Position numbers and translations under genes: made by a program. Source: Desertimonas sp963732335 (GTDB lineage: Bacteria; Actinomycetota; Acidimicrobiia; Acidimicrobiales; Ilumatobacteraceae). From it: a stretch of 64,000 nucleotides of DNA. Location: assembly GCA_963732335.1 (NCBI GenBank), contig CAVSZO010000052.1, positions 1 to 64,000 of the forward strand, given 5' to 3'. A model generated the notes under the pieces. It had not been told where the DNA came from, made no database searches, and saw only the letters and a program-made list of their open reading frames with translations. Positions 49,761 through 58,352 of the stretch are shown here, piece by piece. Numbering within the stretch: the stretch's first letter is position 1; every line of letters begins with the position of its first letter.

Positions 49761-51190
49761 ATGAGCACTCGACGCAGCACCCTCCTCGGCGCGGCTGGGG
49801 CACTGGCCGCTCTCGCCCTCCCGGCGACCGGAATCGCCACGGCGTCGACACCTCGACCGCCAGCCGCTCGGCACCGTGTGCGGCGCGGTTCCCGAAGGGC
49901 TCAATCTGCTCGATTCCCCACACGGGCGGCGTTGTCGCCACCAACTCGGCGGGCGCGGAGTTGCTCGACGCACCGATCGCCGCTGGGCCGAACCTGGCGG
50001 TGCGGGGTCCCGACGGGACGGTGTGGGTCGAGGCGGCGCCGGGCGGCACGTTCGGGGTGTACCGCATCCCGCCCGGCGGTCCGGCGGCGTTGGTGGTCGA
50101 AGGGGAGGTGGCCCTCACGGGCGTCGGCTGGCTCGGTGGCCGTTCGGCTGCCGCGGTGATCGACGCCAACGGCACGGCCACCCCGGATGAACCCGACGGC
50201 TTCGGAACGGTGACTGCTGCATTTGCCGACGGCTCGCGAACCGACGTCTCCGAGGCTGCCGGCTGGGAGTGGGGCGTGAACAGCGCGACGATCGGCGCCG
50301 ACAGACTGCTCGAGCGAGGCACCTCCGAGGGCTACGAGTGGTTCGCGGCGTACGGCCCAGGCGGCGAACCGCTGGACGACTGGAGCCTGCCGAACGAGGA
50401 GCAACCAGACCAGCCGCCGGACCACTGGTGGCCGGTGCCGGCGATCGCAGGTCGATGGCAGTCGACCCGTTCTGAGCTGGATCGAGCCGATGACGCCGAC
50501 CAGCTGGCAACTCGTCGTCATCGATCCGCTGACCGGCGCAGAAACCATGCGAGTCGACCTCGGTGAGATCGGCGAGGTTCCGGTCCACGCCGACTTCGAC
50601 GGCCGCTTCTGGGTCGGCACCTTCGCCGACACCCAGGATGCTGAGACCGGTGAGTGGCAGCCGGCGCGCATTGTCGCTGTCGACACGTCGTCGGCCACCC
50701 CGACGCCGATCGACGTCGCCTGCCCGCCCGGGGCGACCGGCACGATCGACCGCCTCGGGGTCCCGGCTCCGGTGACCCCATCGACGACCACGCCACCGAC
50801 GACCACCGCCCCGACGACGACGCAGCCGGCGACGGCGGGTCAGTGCGACGGAGTACGTGTTCACCGACTTCGCCTACCCGATTCGCAAGTGCGAGCAGGG
50901 CTTCGACGTCCTACTCACGCAACTGATGCTCGCGCAGCGGGGATACGACGTCGAGACCGACGGCTACTTCGGCCCGGCGACCGAACAGGCCGTCCGCCAG
51001 TTCCAGCAGCGCCGCCGGACTCGAGGTCGACGGGCTCGTCGGCCCGGACACCTGGGCGGCGCTGTACACGGATCAGCCGGGCGCTGTCGATGGCGACGGC
51101 AGCGGGATCATCGACCCGTGGGAGGTGCCCGCCGACTGCACCTTCGAGGGCGAGGAGGTCGTCTGCGCCGGCGAGTCCACCGACGGCTAG
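49761..51190 (+). CDS. Secreted protein with C-terminal peptidoglycan-binding domain, frameshifted
   Basis: ATG at 49761: MSTRRSTLLGAAGALAALAL then PATGIATAS, a signal peptide with a twin-arginine-like RR near the start. A beta-rich middle (AVRGPDGTVWVEAAPGGTFG, YRIPPGGPAALVVEGEVALT, WQLVVIDPLTGAETMRVDLG, FDGRFWVGTFADTQDAETGE) suggests repeated blades of a propeller. A Thr/Pro linker (TPSTTTPPTTTAPTTTQPAT) leads to a PG_binding_1 domain (LLTQLMLAQRGYDVETDGYF, GPATEQAVRQFQQ, GLEVDGLVGPDTWAALY) with flanking cysteines. Frameshifts near 49860, 50465, 50840 and 51015. It likely acts in the cell wall. Confidence 0.75.
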
Positions 51191-51278
51191 GGGTTGAACC
51201 CGATCTGGGGAACTTCTGGTCAGGGTCGACACGATCCTCCCGGATCGCTCAGTGACCCGATTCTTCCCCAGAACCGGG

Positions 51279-52277
51279 TCAGGCCAGATTCTCGCCGTGG
51301 AAGATCTCGCTGACGCTGGCGTCGTCGAAGACGGCGCCGAGCGCCTCGGCGATCAGCGGAGCGATCGACAGCACCTCGATCTTGGGGAGTTGCTTCTCCG
51401 GCGGCAGGGGCAGCGTGTTGGTGAGCACGATGCGCTCGATCGGCGAGTTCTTCAGGCGGTCGATCGCCGGGCCGGACAGCACCGCGTGGGTCGCCATCGC
51501 CCAGACCTCCGTGGCGCCACGTTCGAGCAGCAGCTCGGCGGCGGACGTAACGGTCCCGGCCGTGTCGATCATGTCGTCGGTGAGCACGCACAACCGTCCG
51601 GCGACCTCACCGATGAGGTCGGTCGCCTCGGCGACGTTGGCCGTGCCCTTGGGCCGGCGCTTGTAGCAGAACGCCAGGTCCGCCCCGCAGTCGCCGAGAT
51701 GCTGGGCCATCCGCTCGGCGACCTTGATCCGGCCGGCGTCCGGCGAGACGATCACCGGCTCCGTGGCATTGGCGCGGACGTACTCCTCGAGCACCGGGAG
51801 GGCGGTCAGATGGTCGACCGGACCGTCGAAGAAGCCCTGGATCTGCCCGGCGTGGAGGTCGATGGAGATCATCCGCTTGGCCCCGGCGGCTTTGAACATG
51901 TCGGCGATCAGCCGCGCCGTGATCGGCTCGCGCCCTTCCGCCTTGCGGTCCTGGCGGGCGTAGCCGTAGTACGGGCACACCGCGGTGATCCGCTTCGCCG
52001 AGGCCCGGTAGGCGGCGTCGATCATGATCAGCTGCTCCATGATCGAGTCGTTGACGGAGCGGTCGTCGATGCCGTAGTGGCTCTGGATGATGAAGACGTC
52101 GTCGCCGCGCACGCTCTCGGCGAACCTCGGCTTGAGCTCACCGTTGGCGAACTGGACGATGTTGGCCTGACCGAGTTGGATGCCGAGGTGGTCGGCGATC
52201 TCGACGGCGAGATCGGGGTGGGTGCGGCCGGTGTACAACGCCAACCGCTTGGTGGTGATCTTCTCGATCTCGGTCAC
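51279..52277 (-). CDS. prs: Ribose-phosphate pyrophosphokinase
   Basis: 332 residues, intact, from a GTG at 52277 (VTEIEKITTKRLALYTGRTH), immediately after repeat A4. Key motifs: FANGELKPRFAESVRGDDVF, TAVCPYYGYARQDRKAEGRE (flexible loop), MISIDLHAGQIQGFFDGPVD, PVIVSPDAGRIKVAERMAQH, and the PRPP loop LCVLTDDMIDTAGTVTSAAE. The enzyme makes PRPP for nucleotides, His and Trp. An in-frame start seven codons upstream lies within the repeat. Usual neighbours glmU and rplY are kept, but the wall-binding protein gene is inserted after it. Confidence 0.96.
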   Translation of the reverse strand: MTEIEKITTKRLALYTGRTHPDLAVEIADHLGIQLGQANIVQFANGELKPRFAESVRGDDVFIIQSHYGIDDRSVNDSIMEQLIMIDAAYRASAKRITAVCPYYGYARQDRKAEGREPITARLIADMFKAAGAKRMISIDLHAGQIQGFFDGPVDHLTALPVLEEYVRANATEPVIVSPDAGRIKVAERMAQHLGDCGADLAFCYKRRPKGTANVAEATDLIGEVAGRLCVLTDDMIDTAGTVTSAAELLLERGATEVWAMATHAVLSGPAIDRLKNSPIERIVLTNTLPLPPEKQLPKIEVLSIAPLIAEALGAVFDDASVSEIFHGENLA

Positions 52278-52344
52278 GTCATTGCGTTCCCCGGCCACGC
52301 AGGCCGTTTGTAACCGCTCCCTCGCTGGCGCTCGGTCGCTCGCA
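52278..52344 (-). repeat. Dispersed repeat family A, locus 4
   Basis: Minus orientation: arm GCGAGCGACCGAGCGCC-AGCGAGGG (52320-52344), spacer, GGCCTGCGTGGCC and GGGGAACGCAATGAC (52278-52305). The repeat ends exactly one base before the GTG start of prs. Confidence 0.87.
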
Positions 52345-52373
52345 TCGGTGAGCTGATGCCATACGCACGGTAC

Positions 52374-53456
52374 TCACTGCTGTGCAGTGTAGAAGGCGCC
52401 GGTGACCTCTTCGGACCCGACGACGGTTCCGGGTGCGAGGGCGGCGAACGGGCCGACCTGGGCCCCCGGTCCGATCGACGCCGACGTGCCGACTGAGTAC
52501 TGGATCGTCGCCCGCTCCCCCACCTTGCAGTCGATGAGACGCGTGTTCGGACCGATCTCGCAGCCCTTCCCGATGGTTGTCGATCCGTGCAGCATCGTCC
52601 CCGGGTACAACGTGACATCGCGCCCGAGATCGACGGTGACATCGATGAAGGTCTGGCGCGGATCGAGCATCGTCACACCGTTGAGCAACCAGCGCCGGTT
52701 GGTGCGCGACCGGAGCTCGCGCTCGGCGAGGGCGAGCTGCCAGCGGTCGTTGACACCCTGCGTCTCGTCCGCTGGCGCCGTGACGCAGTCCACTCGATGA
52801 CCCATCGCCGCCAGCGAGCCGACGACATCGGTGAGGTAGTACTCACCCTGGGCGTTGTCGGGCGACAGGTGACGCAGCGTCGGACCGAGCAGGTCGCGGC
52901 GGAAGGCGTAGATGCTGGTGCAGACCTCGCGGATGTCCCGCTCCTCGCGGCTGGCGTCGCGCTGCTCGACGATGCGCAACACCCGGTTGTCGGCTCCGCG
53001 AACGATCCGCCCGTAACCCGTCGGGTCGTCGATCACCGAAGCCAGCACGGTGACCGCGTTGTCGTTGGCGACGTGGGCGGCGACGAGGTCCTCGAGCGTC
53101 TCCGGGCGCAGCAGCGGCGTGTCGCCGGGGAGGACGACGACCGTCGACTCGTCGTCGAGATCGTCGCCCGGGATGGCGGTCATCCCGCAAGCCGCGGCAT
53201 CGCCGGTTCCGCGCTGCTCGAACTGCTCGACGAAGGTGATATTCGCCCACGGCGGCGCCAGCTTGGAGATCTTGGTGGTGACCCGTTCGGCATGGTGGCC
53301 GACCACGACAGCGGTCGTCGCCGGTCGCAGTCGCTGCAAGGCGTCGATGACGTGGAGGACCATCGCCCTGCCGCAGATCATGTGCAGCGGCTTCGGGCGG
53401 TCCGAGCGCATGCGCGTGCCCTCGCCGGCGGCAAGGACAATGGCAGAAACACTCAC
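52374..53456 (-). CDS. glmU: GlmU-type N-acetylglucosamine-1-phosphate uridylyltransferase, short form
   Basis: 360 residues, intact, from a GTG at 53456 (VSVSAIVLAAGEGTRMRSDR). Nucleotidyltransferase domain: LAAGEGTRMRSDRPKPLHMI, VVVGHHAERV, FEQRGTGDAAACGMTA, VVLPGDTPLLRPETLEDLVA, IVEQRDASREERDIREVCTS, ADETQGVNDRWQLALAE. A left-handed beta-helix begins (GTMLHGSTTIGKGCEIGPNT, RLIDCKVGERATIQYSVGTS) but stops after only about 100 residues. The acetyltransferase active-site region usual in 450-480-residue GlmU proteins is absent. The acetyl step would need another enzyme, or the end is a hidden frameshift. A TTG two codons upstream is an alternative start. Confidence 0.88.
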   Translation of the reverse strand: MSVSAIVLAAGEGTRMRSDRPKPLHMICGRAMVLHVIDALQRLRPATTAVVVGHHAERVTTKISKLAPPWANITFVEQFEQRGTGDAAACGMTAIPGDDLDDESTVVVLPGDTPLLRPETLEDLVAAHVANDNAVTVLASVIDDPTGYGRIVRGADNRVLRIVEQRDASREERDIREVCTSIYAFRRDLLGPTLRHLSPDNAQGEYYLTDVVGSLAAMGHRVDCVTAPADETQGVNDRWQLALAERELRSRTNRRWLLNGVTMLDPRQTFIDVTVDLGRDVTLYPGTMLHGSTTIGKGCEIGPNTRLIDCKVGERATIQYSVGTSASIGPGAQVGPFAALAPGTVVGSEEVTGAFYTAQQ

Positions 53457-53500
53457 ATGCAAGGTCTACCGCGTCGCGCCGGCCATGTCGCGTCAATGCG

Positions 53501-53572
53501 CTCCGGGGAGAGGAATCGAACCCCTATTTTCGGGACCAAAACCCGCTGTCCTACCGATTGAACGACCCCGGA
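53501..53572 (-). tRNA. tRNA-Gln (anticodon TTG)
   Basis: On the minus strand: acceptor arms TCCGGGG and CCCCGGA pair over 7 bp, D arm GTTC/GGAC, anticodon loop TTTTGGT (anticodon TTG, reading CAA), T-loop GGTTCGATTCC. 72 bases, discriminator G, no encoded CCA. The tRNA-Gln gene next to glmU is a common actinobacterial arrangement. Confidence 0.9.
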
Positions 53573-53632
53573 CGGTCGTTGACCAACGGTAGCGCCGGAC
53601 CTACCGGAACCCCCGGTAGCGTGGCGGACCTT

Positions 53633-53725
53633 ATGGGTTCGTTGATCAAGAAGCGGCGCAAGCGGATGCGGAAGAAGAAGCACAAGAAGATGCTTCGCCG
53701 TACACGCCACCAACGCCGCAAGTAG
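53633..53725 (+). CDS. Small ribosomal subunit protein bS22-like (AURKAIP1/COX24 domain)
   Basis: A 30-residue, extremely basic protein: MGSLIKKRRKRMRKKKHKKM followed by LRRTRHQRRK. This is the actinobacterial form of bS22, a tiny protein at the decoding-centre side of the small subunit known from mycobacterial ribosome structures (established for the family). The ATG is at 53633 and the TAG at 53723. Its length keeps it out of most gene predictions. It is divergent from the tRNA-Gln gene and ends 15 bases before the convergent ispE stop. Confidence 0.88.
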   Translation: MGSLIKKRRKRMRKKKHKKMLRRTRHQRRK

Positions 53726-53740
53726 TCGCCGGCCGGCTCT

Positions 53741-54487
53741 CTACGGAGCCGTCCGGCAGACGATCACCGTTGCGCCCTCGCCGCTCAATGCGCCGAGGGC
53801 GTCGTCGCGTTTGCCCTCGATGAACCAGCTCGACCCGCTGCCGGCCAGCCTCGGGGTTTGCCCGCTCAGGTCGCCGATGCGGTCCCTCCAGGTCGCCAGC
53901 CGCGGCTCGACGAAGAGTGCCGCCGGCTCCAGATCGTTGGGTCCTTCGGCCGTCGGTCCGCCGAGGTGATCCCAGGCACGGTAGACGGCGGGCGTGCTGA
54001 CGTGCAGCGGCGGCACGACCAACGTCACGCTCCGGTCGACGGGTGGGAGCGGGTCGACGATCTCGCCGATCCCGGTCACCCGGGCCCTCCCACCAACGAG
54101 ACAGAACGGAACATCGGCCCCCAACGCCGCAGCGATGTCGGGATCGTCGATACCTGCCCAGCGCAGGATCGCCGCGGCGTCTGCCGAACCACCCCCCAGC
54201 CCGCCGCCGCTGGGGATCTGTTTGTCGACGTGAACCTCGGCGGTCCGGTCGACGGCAGCAAGGGCGCGCCTCACCAGATTCGATTCGTCGGTCGGAACAC
54301 CATCGGCGAACGGGCCCGACACGGTCAGCCTCGACGTCGCCGCCGGCGTAATGGTGAGCGTGTCGGCCAGATCGAGTGTGACCATCTCGGCGTCGATGAG
54401 GTGGTAGCCGTCGGCACGCACGCCGACCACACGCAACGACCAGGTGAGCTTGGCCGGCGCGCGCAGCACATTCACGCCGGGGAGCAT
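53741..54487 (-). CDS. ispE: 4-diphosphocytidyl-2-C-methyl-D-erythritol kinase
   Basis: 248 residues, intact (MLPGVNVLRAPAKLTWSLRV). It has the GHMP-kinase features: APAKLTWSLRVVGVRADGYH at the substrate pocket, the ATP loop IPSGGGLGGGSADAAAILRW, DVPFCLVGGRARVTGIGEIV and the C-terminal LAGSGSSWFIEG (third GHMP motif). It phosphorylates CDP-methylerythritol in the MEP isoprenoid pathway. It is slightly shorter than the usual 280-310 residues, mainly in the C-terminal loops. The start follows repeat A5, which separates it from ksgA. Confidence 0.93.
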   Translation of the reverse strand: MLPGVNVLRAPAKLTWSLRVVGVRADGYHLIDAEMVTLDLADTLTITPAATSRLTVSGPFADGVPTDESNLVRRALAAVDRTAEVHVDKQIPSGGGLGGGSADAAAILRWAGIDDPDIAAALGADVPFCLVGGRARVTGIGEIVDPLPPVDRSVTLVVPPLHVSTPAVYRAWDHLGGPTAEGPNDLEPAALFVEPRLATWRDRIGDLSGQTPRLAGSGSSWFIEGKRDDALGALSGEGATVIVCRTAP

Positions 54488-54496
54488 GTCACCGTT

Positions 54497-54558
54497 GCGA
54501 GCGACCGAGCGCCGGCGAGGGAGCGGTCAACCGCGGCCTGCGTGGCCGGGGAACGCAG
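54497..54558 (+). repeat. Dispersed repeat family A, locus 5
   Basis: Plus orientation: GCGAGCGACCGAGCGCC-GGCGAGGGAGCGG (54497-54526), then GGCCTGCGTGGCC and GGGGAACGCAGTTAC (changed from AATGAC). It is antisense to ksgA: the ksgA C-terminus (TAFPGHAGRG) and stop codon are read from it. Confidence 0.83.
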
Positions 54559-55361
54559 TTACAGCCTCCGCCAGGGCGCACCACGCCGCCACGTCGAGCT
54601 CCTCCGGCCGGGCCGTTGGCTGGATTCCCGCGGCGGCGAACTGCTCGGGTGTCACGACGCCGGCGAGCGAGCGCCGCAGCATCTTGCGCCGCTGGTTGAA
54701 CGCGGTGCGGACGAGCGGAAACACCGTGGCGGGATCGGTACCGGGCGGCTGGCGCCGAACGATCTCGACGAGGGCGGACTCGACGTTCGGCCGAGGGACG
54801 AACACCGATGCCGGGACCAGCCCGACGATCCGCGCCGACGCCCAGAAGGCGATCTTCACCGAGACCGCCCCATACGCCGCGGTTCGAGGTGCGGCGACGA
54901 ACCGCTCGCCGACCTCCCGCTGCACCATCACGAGCATGCGCGTGACCTGCGGAACATCGTCGAGCACGTCGGCGACGAGTGGCGTGGCGACGTTGTACGG
55001 GAGGTTGGCGACGAGCACGGCGCTGCCCGCACCGACGACCGCATCCCAGTCGAGCGTCATCGCGTTCGCTTCGACGACACGAACCTCCGGAATGCCGGCG
55101 ACCACGGTGCGCAGGGCGGCGACGAGCCCAGCATCGACCTCGACTGCCGTCACTCGCGCTCCGGTCTCGGCGAGCGCCAAGGTCAGCGATCCGAGCCCGG
55201 CTCCGATCTCGACGACGTGGTCACCGGGCCCGACAGCCGGCGAGGTGGGCGATGCGTCGCACCGTGTTGGCGTCGGCGACGAAGTTCTGTCCGAGGTCCC
55301 GACGCGGCGAGAGGTGGCGCTCGTCGAGCAGTTCGCGGATCCTCGGCCGCGAATGCGTCAT
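54527..55361 (-). CDS. ksgA: 16S rRNA (adenine(1518)-N(6)/adenine(1519)-N(6))-dimethyltransferase, one frameshift
   Basis: ATG at 55361: MTHSRPRIRELLDERHLSPR, RDLGQNFVADANTVRRIAHL, then after a frameshift near 55245 GDHVVEIGAGLGSLTLALAE (SAM motif I), VTAVEVDAGLVAALRTVVAG, ANAMTLDWDAV, VANLPYNVATPLVADVL (the N-L-P-Y catalytic motif), MLVMVQREVGERFVAAPRTA and FNQRRKMLRRSLAGV. KsgA dimethylates two adenines at the 3' end of 16S rRNA. The last ten residues (TAFPGHAGRG) and the stop come from repeat A5. Confidence 0.93.
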
Positions 55362-55381
55362 CGAGGACTCGCCTCGCCGGT

Positions 55382-55975
55382 CTACTTGCGGATCTCGACG
55401 TGGATTGGCGCGGCGGTCAGCTCGGCGATGCGTTGGAAGCGGCCCTGGCTCAGGAGCAGCTCGCCGTCGGCGAGGCCCTCTTCGCGGACGATCGTGCACG
55501 TCGTCGAGCGACCGTTGGCGACGTTGACGATGGTGACCTCTTGGCCGCTGGGCATGCCGTTGAACTCACAGGTGTCGAACTGCACCGAGGTGCGACGGTA
55601 GGACGCTCGGGCCGTGGCGATTGGGTCGTCGGGGGTCGTGCCGACGACGAGGGCGACGGAGGCCGGCGTCACCACGCTCGACAACGGCTCGAGGTACGCC
55701 GCCCCCGAGGTGCCCATCGGATCGAACGATGCGCCGCCCTCGTTGGACGCTGAGTCGGCTTGCCCCGGATCGATGCCAACAGCGGCGACGTTGGGGCGCG
55801 ACGAGGTCGAACCATCCTCGCTGCGGTTCGCCAACCAGATCGTCGGCAGGGCAACGAGGGTGATCACGCTGGCCAGCACCAAGCGGCCACGATCCCGATG
55901 GTCGAGTCTCAGCAGTGCTCCGCTTCTTGTTCGTGCGTGGGTTCGCCGTCCCGAGCGGGAGATCTTAGCCCGCAC
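55382..55975 (-). CDS. Membrane-anchored secreted protein with a DPBB/RlpA-like end
   Basis: From a GTG at 55975: VRAKISRSGRRTHARTRSGA, one membrane segment (GRLVLASVITLVALPTIWLA), a low-complexity linker (DGSTSSRPNVAAVGIDPGQA) and a C-terminal domain: RRTSVQFDTCEFNGMPSGQE, VTIVNVANGRSTTCTIVREE, LLLSQGRFQRIAELTAAPIH, VEIRK. The last strand-helix-strand pattern resembles the double-psi beta-barrel of RlpA and Rpf-associated proteins. In other actinobacteria rpfB sits here; this protein lacks its G5 and lysozyme-like domains. The start overlaps the tatD end. Confidence 0.62.
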   Translation of the reverse strand: MRAKISRSGRRTHARTRSGALLRLDHRDRGRLVLASVITLVALPTIWLANRSEDGSTSSRPNVAAVGIDPGQADSASNEGGASFDPMGTSGAAYLEPLSSVVTPASVALVVGTTPDDPIATARASYRRTSVQFDTCEFNGMPSGQEVTIVNVANGRSTTCTIVREEGLADGELLLSQGRFQRIAELTAAPIHVEIRK

Positions 55976-56749
55976 ACCGGGAACGCAGACCGTGAGGCAG
56001 CCGCCGTTGTCGAACACAGGTTCGAGATCGGAACACCGCGGAGCTCGGCGAGGCACGCCCCCACGGCGGGCACCAACGCCGGGCGGTTGAGCTTCCCGCG
56101 ATGCGGGACCGGGGCGAGGTACGGGCTGTCGGTCTCGATCAGCAGACGATCGTCGGGGCACTCGGTCGCGGCGGCGCGGATGTCGTCGGCGCCCTTGAAC
56201 GTGACGATCCCGGAGAAGCTGAGGTACGCCCCTCGGTCGAGGGCGCGTCGCGCTTCGTCGGGACCGCCGGTGAAGCAGTGGAAGACGAGCCGCTGCGGGA
56301 TGCCCTCCGCATCGAGCACGTCGAACGTGTCGTCCCAGGCGTCACGGGTGTGGACCACGAGCGTCAGGCCGATGTCGTTCGCCAGGGCGATCTGGGCGGC
56401 GAACGCCTCGCGCTGAGCCGCACGGGGCGAGTGGTCGTAGTAGTAGTCGAGGCCGCACTCGCCGATCGCCACCGTGTCGGGGTCCGATGAGGTCGACGAC
56501 CGTCTCGACGCCGTGGCGGGCCTCGTGCGGGTGCAGCCCGACCGTGGCATGGACGCCGTCGTGGTTGGCAGCGATGTCGCGTGCGGCGATCGACGTCGCC
56601 CGGTCGCAGCCAACGACGATCATCGTCGTCACGCCCGCGGCGCGTGCTTCGGCGATCACCGTGGCGGGCGGACCGAGCCGCTCGTCGTAGAGGTGGCAGT
56701 GCGAGTCGAACCAGCCGTGGACACCTGCAGACGGCAGCGATGGCGACAT
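55965..56749 (-). CDS. tatD: TatD family hydrolase, frameshifted
   Basis: ATG at 56749: MSPSLPSAGVHGWFDSHCHL (D-S-H-x-H metal site), TMIVVGCDRATSIAARDIAA, VHATVGLHPHEARHG, then after a frameshift near 56482 TVAIGECGLDYYYDHSPRAA, LTLVVHTRDAWDDTFDVLDA, VFHCFTGGPDEARRALDRGA, LSFSGIVTFKGADDI and LLIETDSPYLAPVPHRGKLN. All metal ligands of the amidohydrolase-like barrel are present. TatD proteins are 3'-5' DNases and D-aminoacyl-tRNA hydrolases. A last frameshift near 55985 would give the TAA at 55965. Between metG and ksgA as in other actinobacteria. Confidence 0.9.
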
Positions 56750-56758
56750 CGCCGTCCC

Positions 56759-58268
56759 TCACACCTTGATGCGCGGGAACAGCGGCTCGCCTTTGGTGAC
56801 GGCGAGGCCCCCGGGGTAGCCGCCCCACAGCGTGTCGCTCGGGACTCGCTGGTCGGTGACGGCGCCGGGCAGCCCGAGGCGCTCCCAGATCCGTTGCGGC
56901 CGTCGCCGGCATCGCTGGCGACACCAGCACGGTGACGATGCGCAACGCCTCGATGGCGTCGCCGAGGACGGCATCGACGTCTGGGCCGGGATCGGCCTTC
57001 CAGGGTTCGTTGGCCTCGAGGTAGGCGTTCGTCGCGCGGATCAGCGCCCACGTCGCTTCGAGGGCGCGATGCGGTGCGACGGCATCCCATGCCGCTGTCG
57101 CTGCGGCGACCGTCGTCTCTGCCGCTTCGCTGAGCGCTCCTCCGGCAATCGGCGCCGGGCCGATGCCGCCGCACTTCGAGCCGACCACCGTGGCGATGCG
57201 CGAGGTGAGGTTGCCGAGGTTGTTGGCGAGGTCGGCGTTGTAGCGGGCGATCAGACCGTCGCGGCTGAAGTCGCCGTCGCTGCCGTACGGGGTGTCGGCG
57301 AGGACGTAGTAGCGCAACCCGTCGACGCCGACGGTGTCGACGAGGTCGAGCGGCTTGACGACGTTGCCGGTCGTCTTCGACATCTTCTCGCTGTCGACGA
57401 GCAGCCAGCCGCCGACGGCGAACCGCCGCGGCGGTTCGATCCCGGCGGACAGCAGCATCGCCGGCCAGTACACGCAGTGGAAGCGGACGATGTCCTTGCC
57501 GATGAACTGCACATCGGCCGGCCACCACGTCGTGAACTCCTCCTCGTCCCGGCCGAAGCCGACGGCGCTGAGGTAGTTGGTGAGTGCGTCGAACCAGACG
57601 TAGGCGACGTGCTTGGAGTCCCACGGCAGTGGGATGCCCCAGTCGACGCTGGTGCGGCTGATCGAGAAGTCACGCAGCCCGGAGCGGATCAGCCCGAGCG
57701 CCTCGTTGCCGCGGAACTCCGGGACGATGGCGCCAGGGTGGGTGGCGTACCAGTCGAGCAGCCGGTCGCCGTAGCGGGACAGGCGGAAGAAGTAGTTCTC
57801 CTCCTCGAACTCGTCGACCGGAAGCTTGTGGATCGGGCACAGGTCGCCGGGAAGCAGCTCGTCGTCGGTGTAGTAGGCCTCGCAGCGCACGCAGTACTTG
57901 CCGCGGTAGTGGTCGAGCTCGATGTCGCCGGCGTCGTAGCAACGTTGCAGCAGCTCCTCGACGGCGATGCGGTGGCGCGGCTCGGTGGTGCGGATGAAGT
58001 CGTCGTTGGCGATCTCCAGCGACTCCCAGGCGGCCGCGAAGTGCGGGGCGATTCCGTCGGCGAACGCCTGCGGGGACAGGCCGGCAGCGTCGGCCGCTTG
58101 CTGGATCTTGAGGCCGTGCTCGTCAGTGCCGGTGAGGAACTTGACCTGCTCGCCGAGCAGGCGGTGCCAGCGGGTCACGGCGTCGCCGACGATCGTGGTG
58201 TAGGCGTGCCCGATGTGCGGCTCGTCGTTGACGTAGTAGATCGGCGTCGTGGCGTAGAACCGCGTCAT
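56759..58268 (-). CDS. metG: Methionine-tRNA ligase, one frameshift
   Basis: ATG at 58268: MTRFYATTPIYYVNDEPHIG with the HIGH motif as PHIGHAYT. Then FLTGTDEHGLKIQQAADAAG, zinc-type cysteines in KYCVRCEAYYTDDELLPGDL, FRGNEALGLIRSGLRDFSIS, YVWFDALTNYLSAVGF, FIGKDIVRFHCVYWPAMLLS, the KMSKS equivalent DSEKMSKTTGNVVKPLDLVD, and an anticodon-binding helical domain (AYLEANEPWKADPGPDVDAV). After a frameshift near 56905 the C-terminus ends LAVTKGEPLFPRIKV. About 500 residues, class I. Confidence 0.95.
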
Positions 58269-58352
58269 CGGGAGGAACGCTACGGCTCGCACCGCGATTG
58301 CCGACCGATTGGGCGGGTCAGGCCGCGTTGGTCGGCTCGATGCACCGGCTTG

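Noticed and set aside
56364..58292. A 642-residue frame fusing MetG with TatD-region sequence
   Set aside because: The end of the frame is a frameshifted reading of tatD; MetG returns to its proper C-terminus and stop at 56759 with one base corrected.
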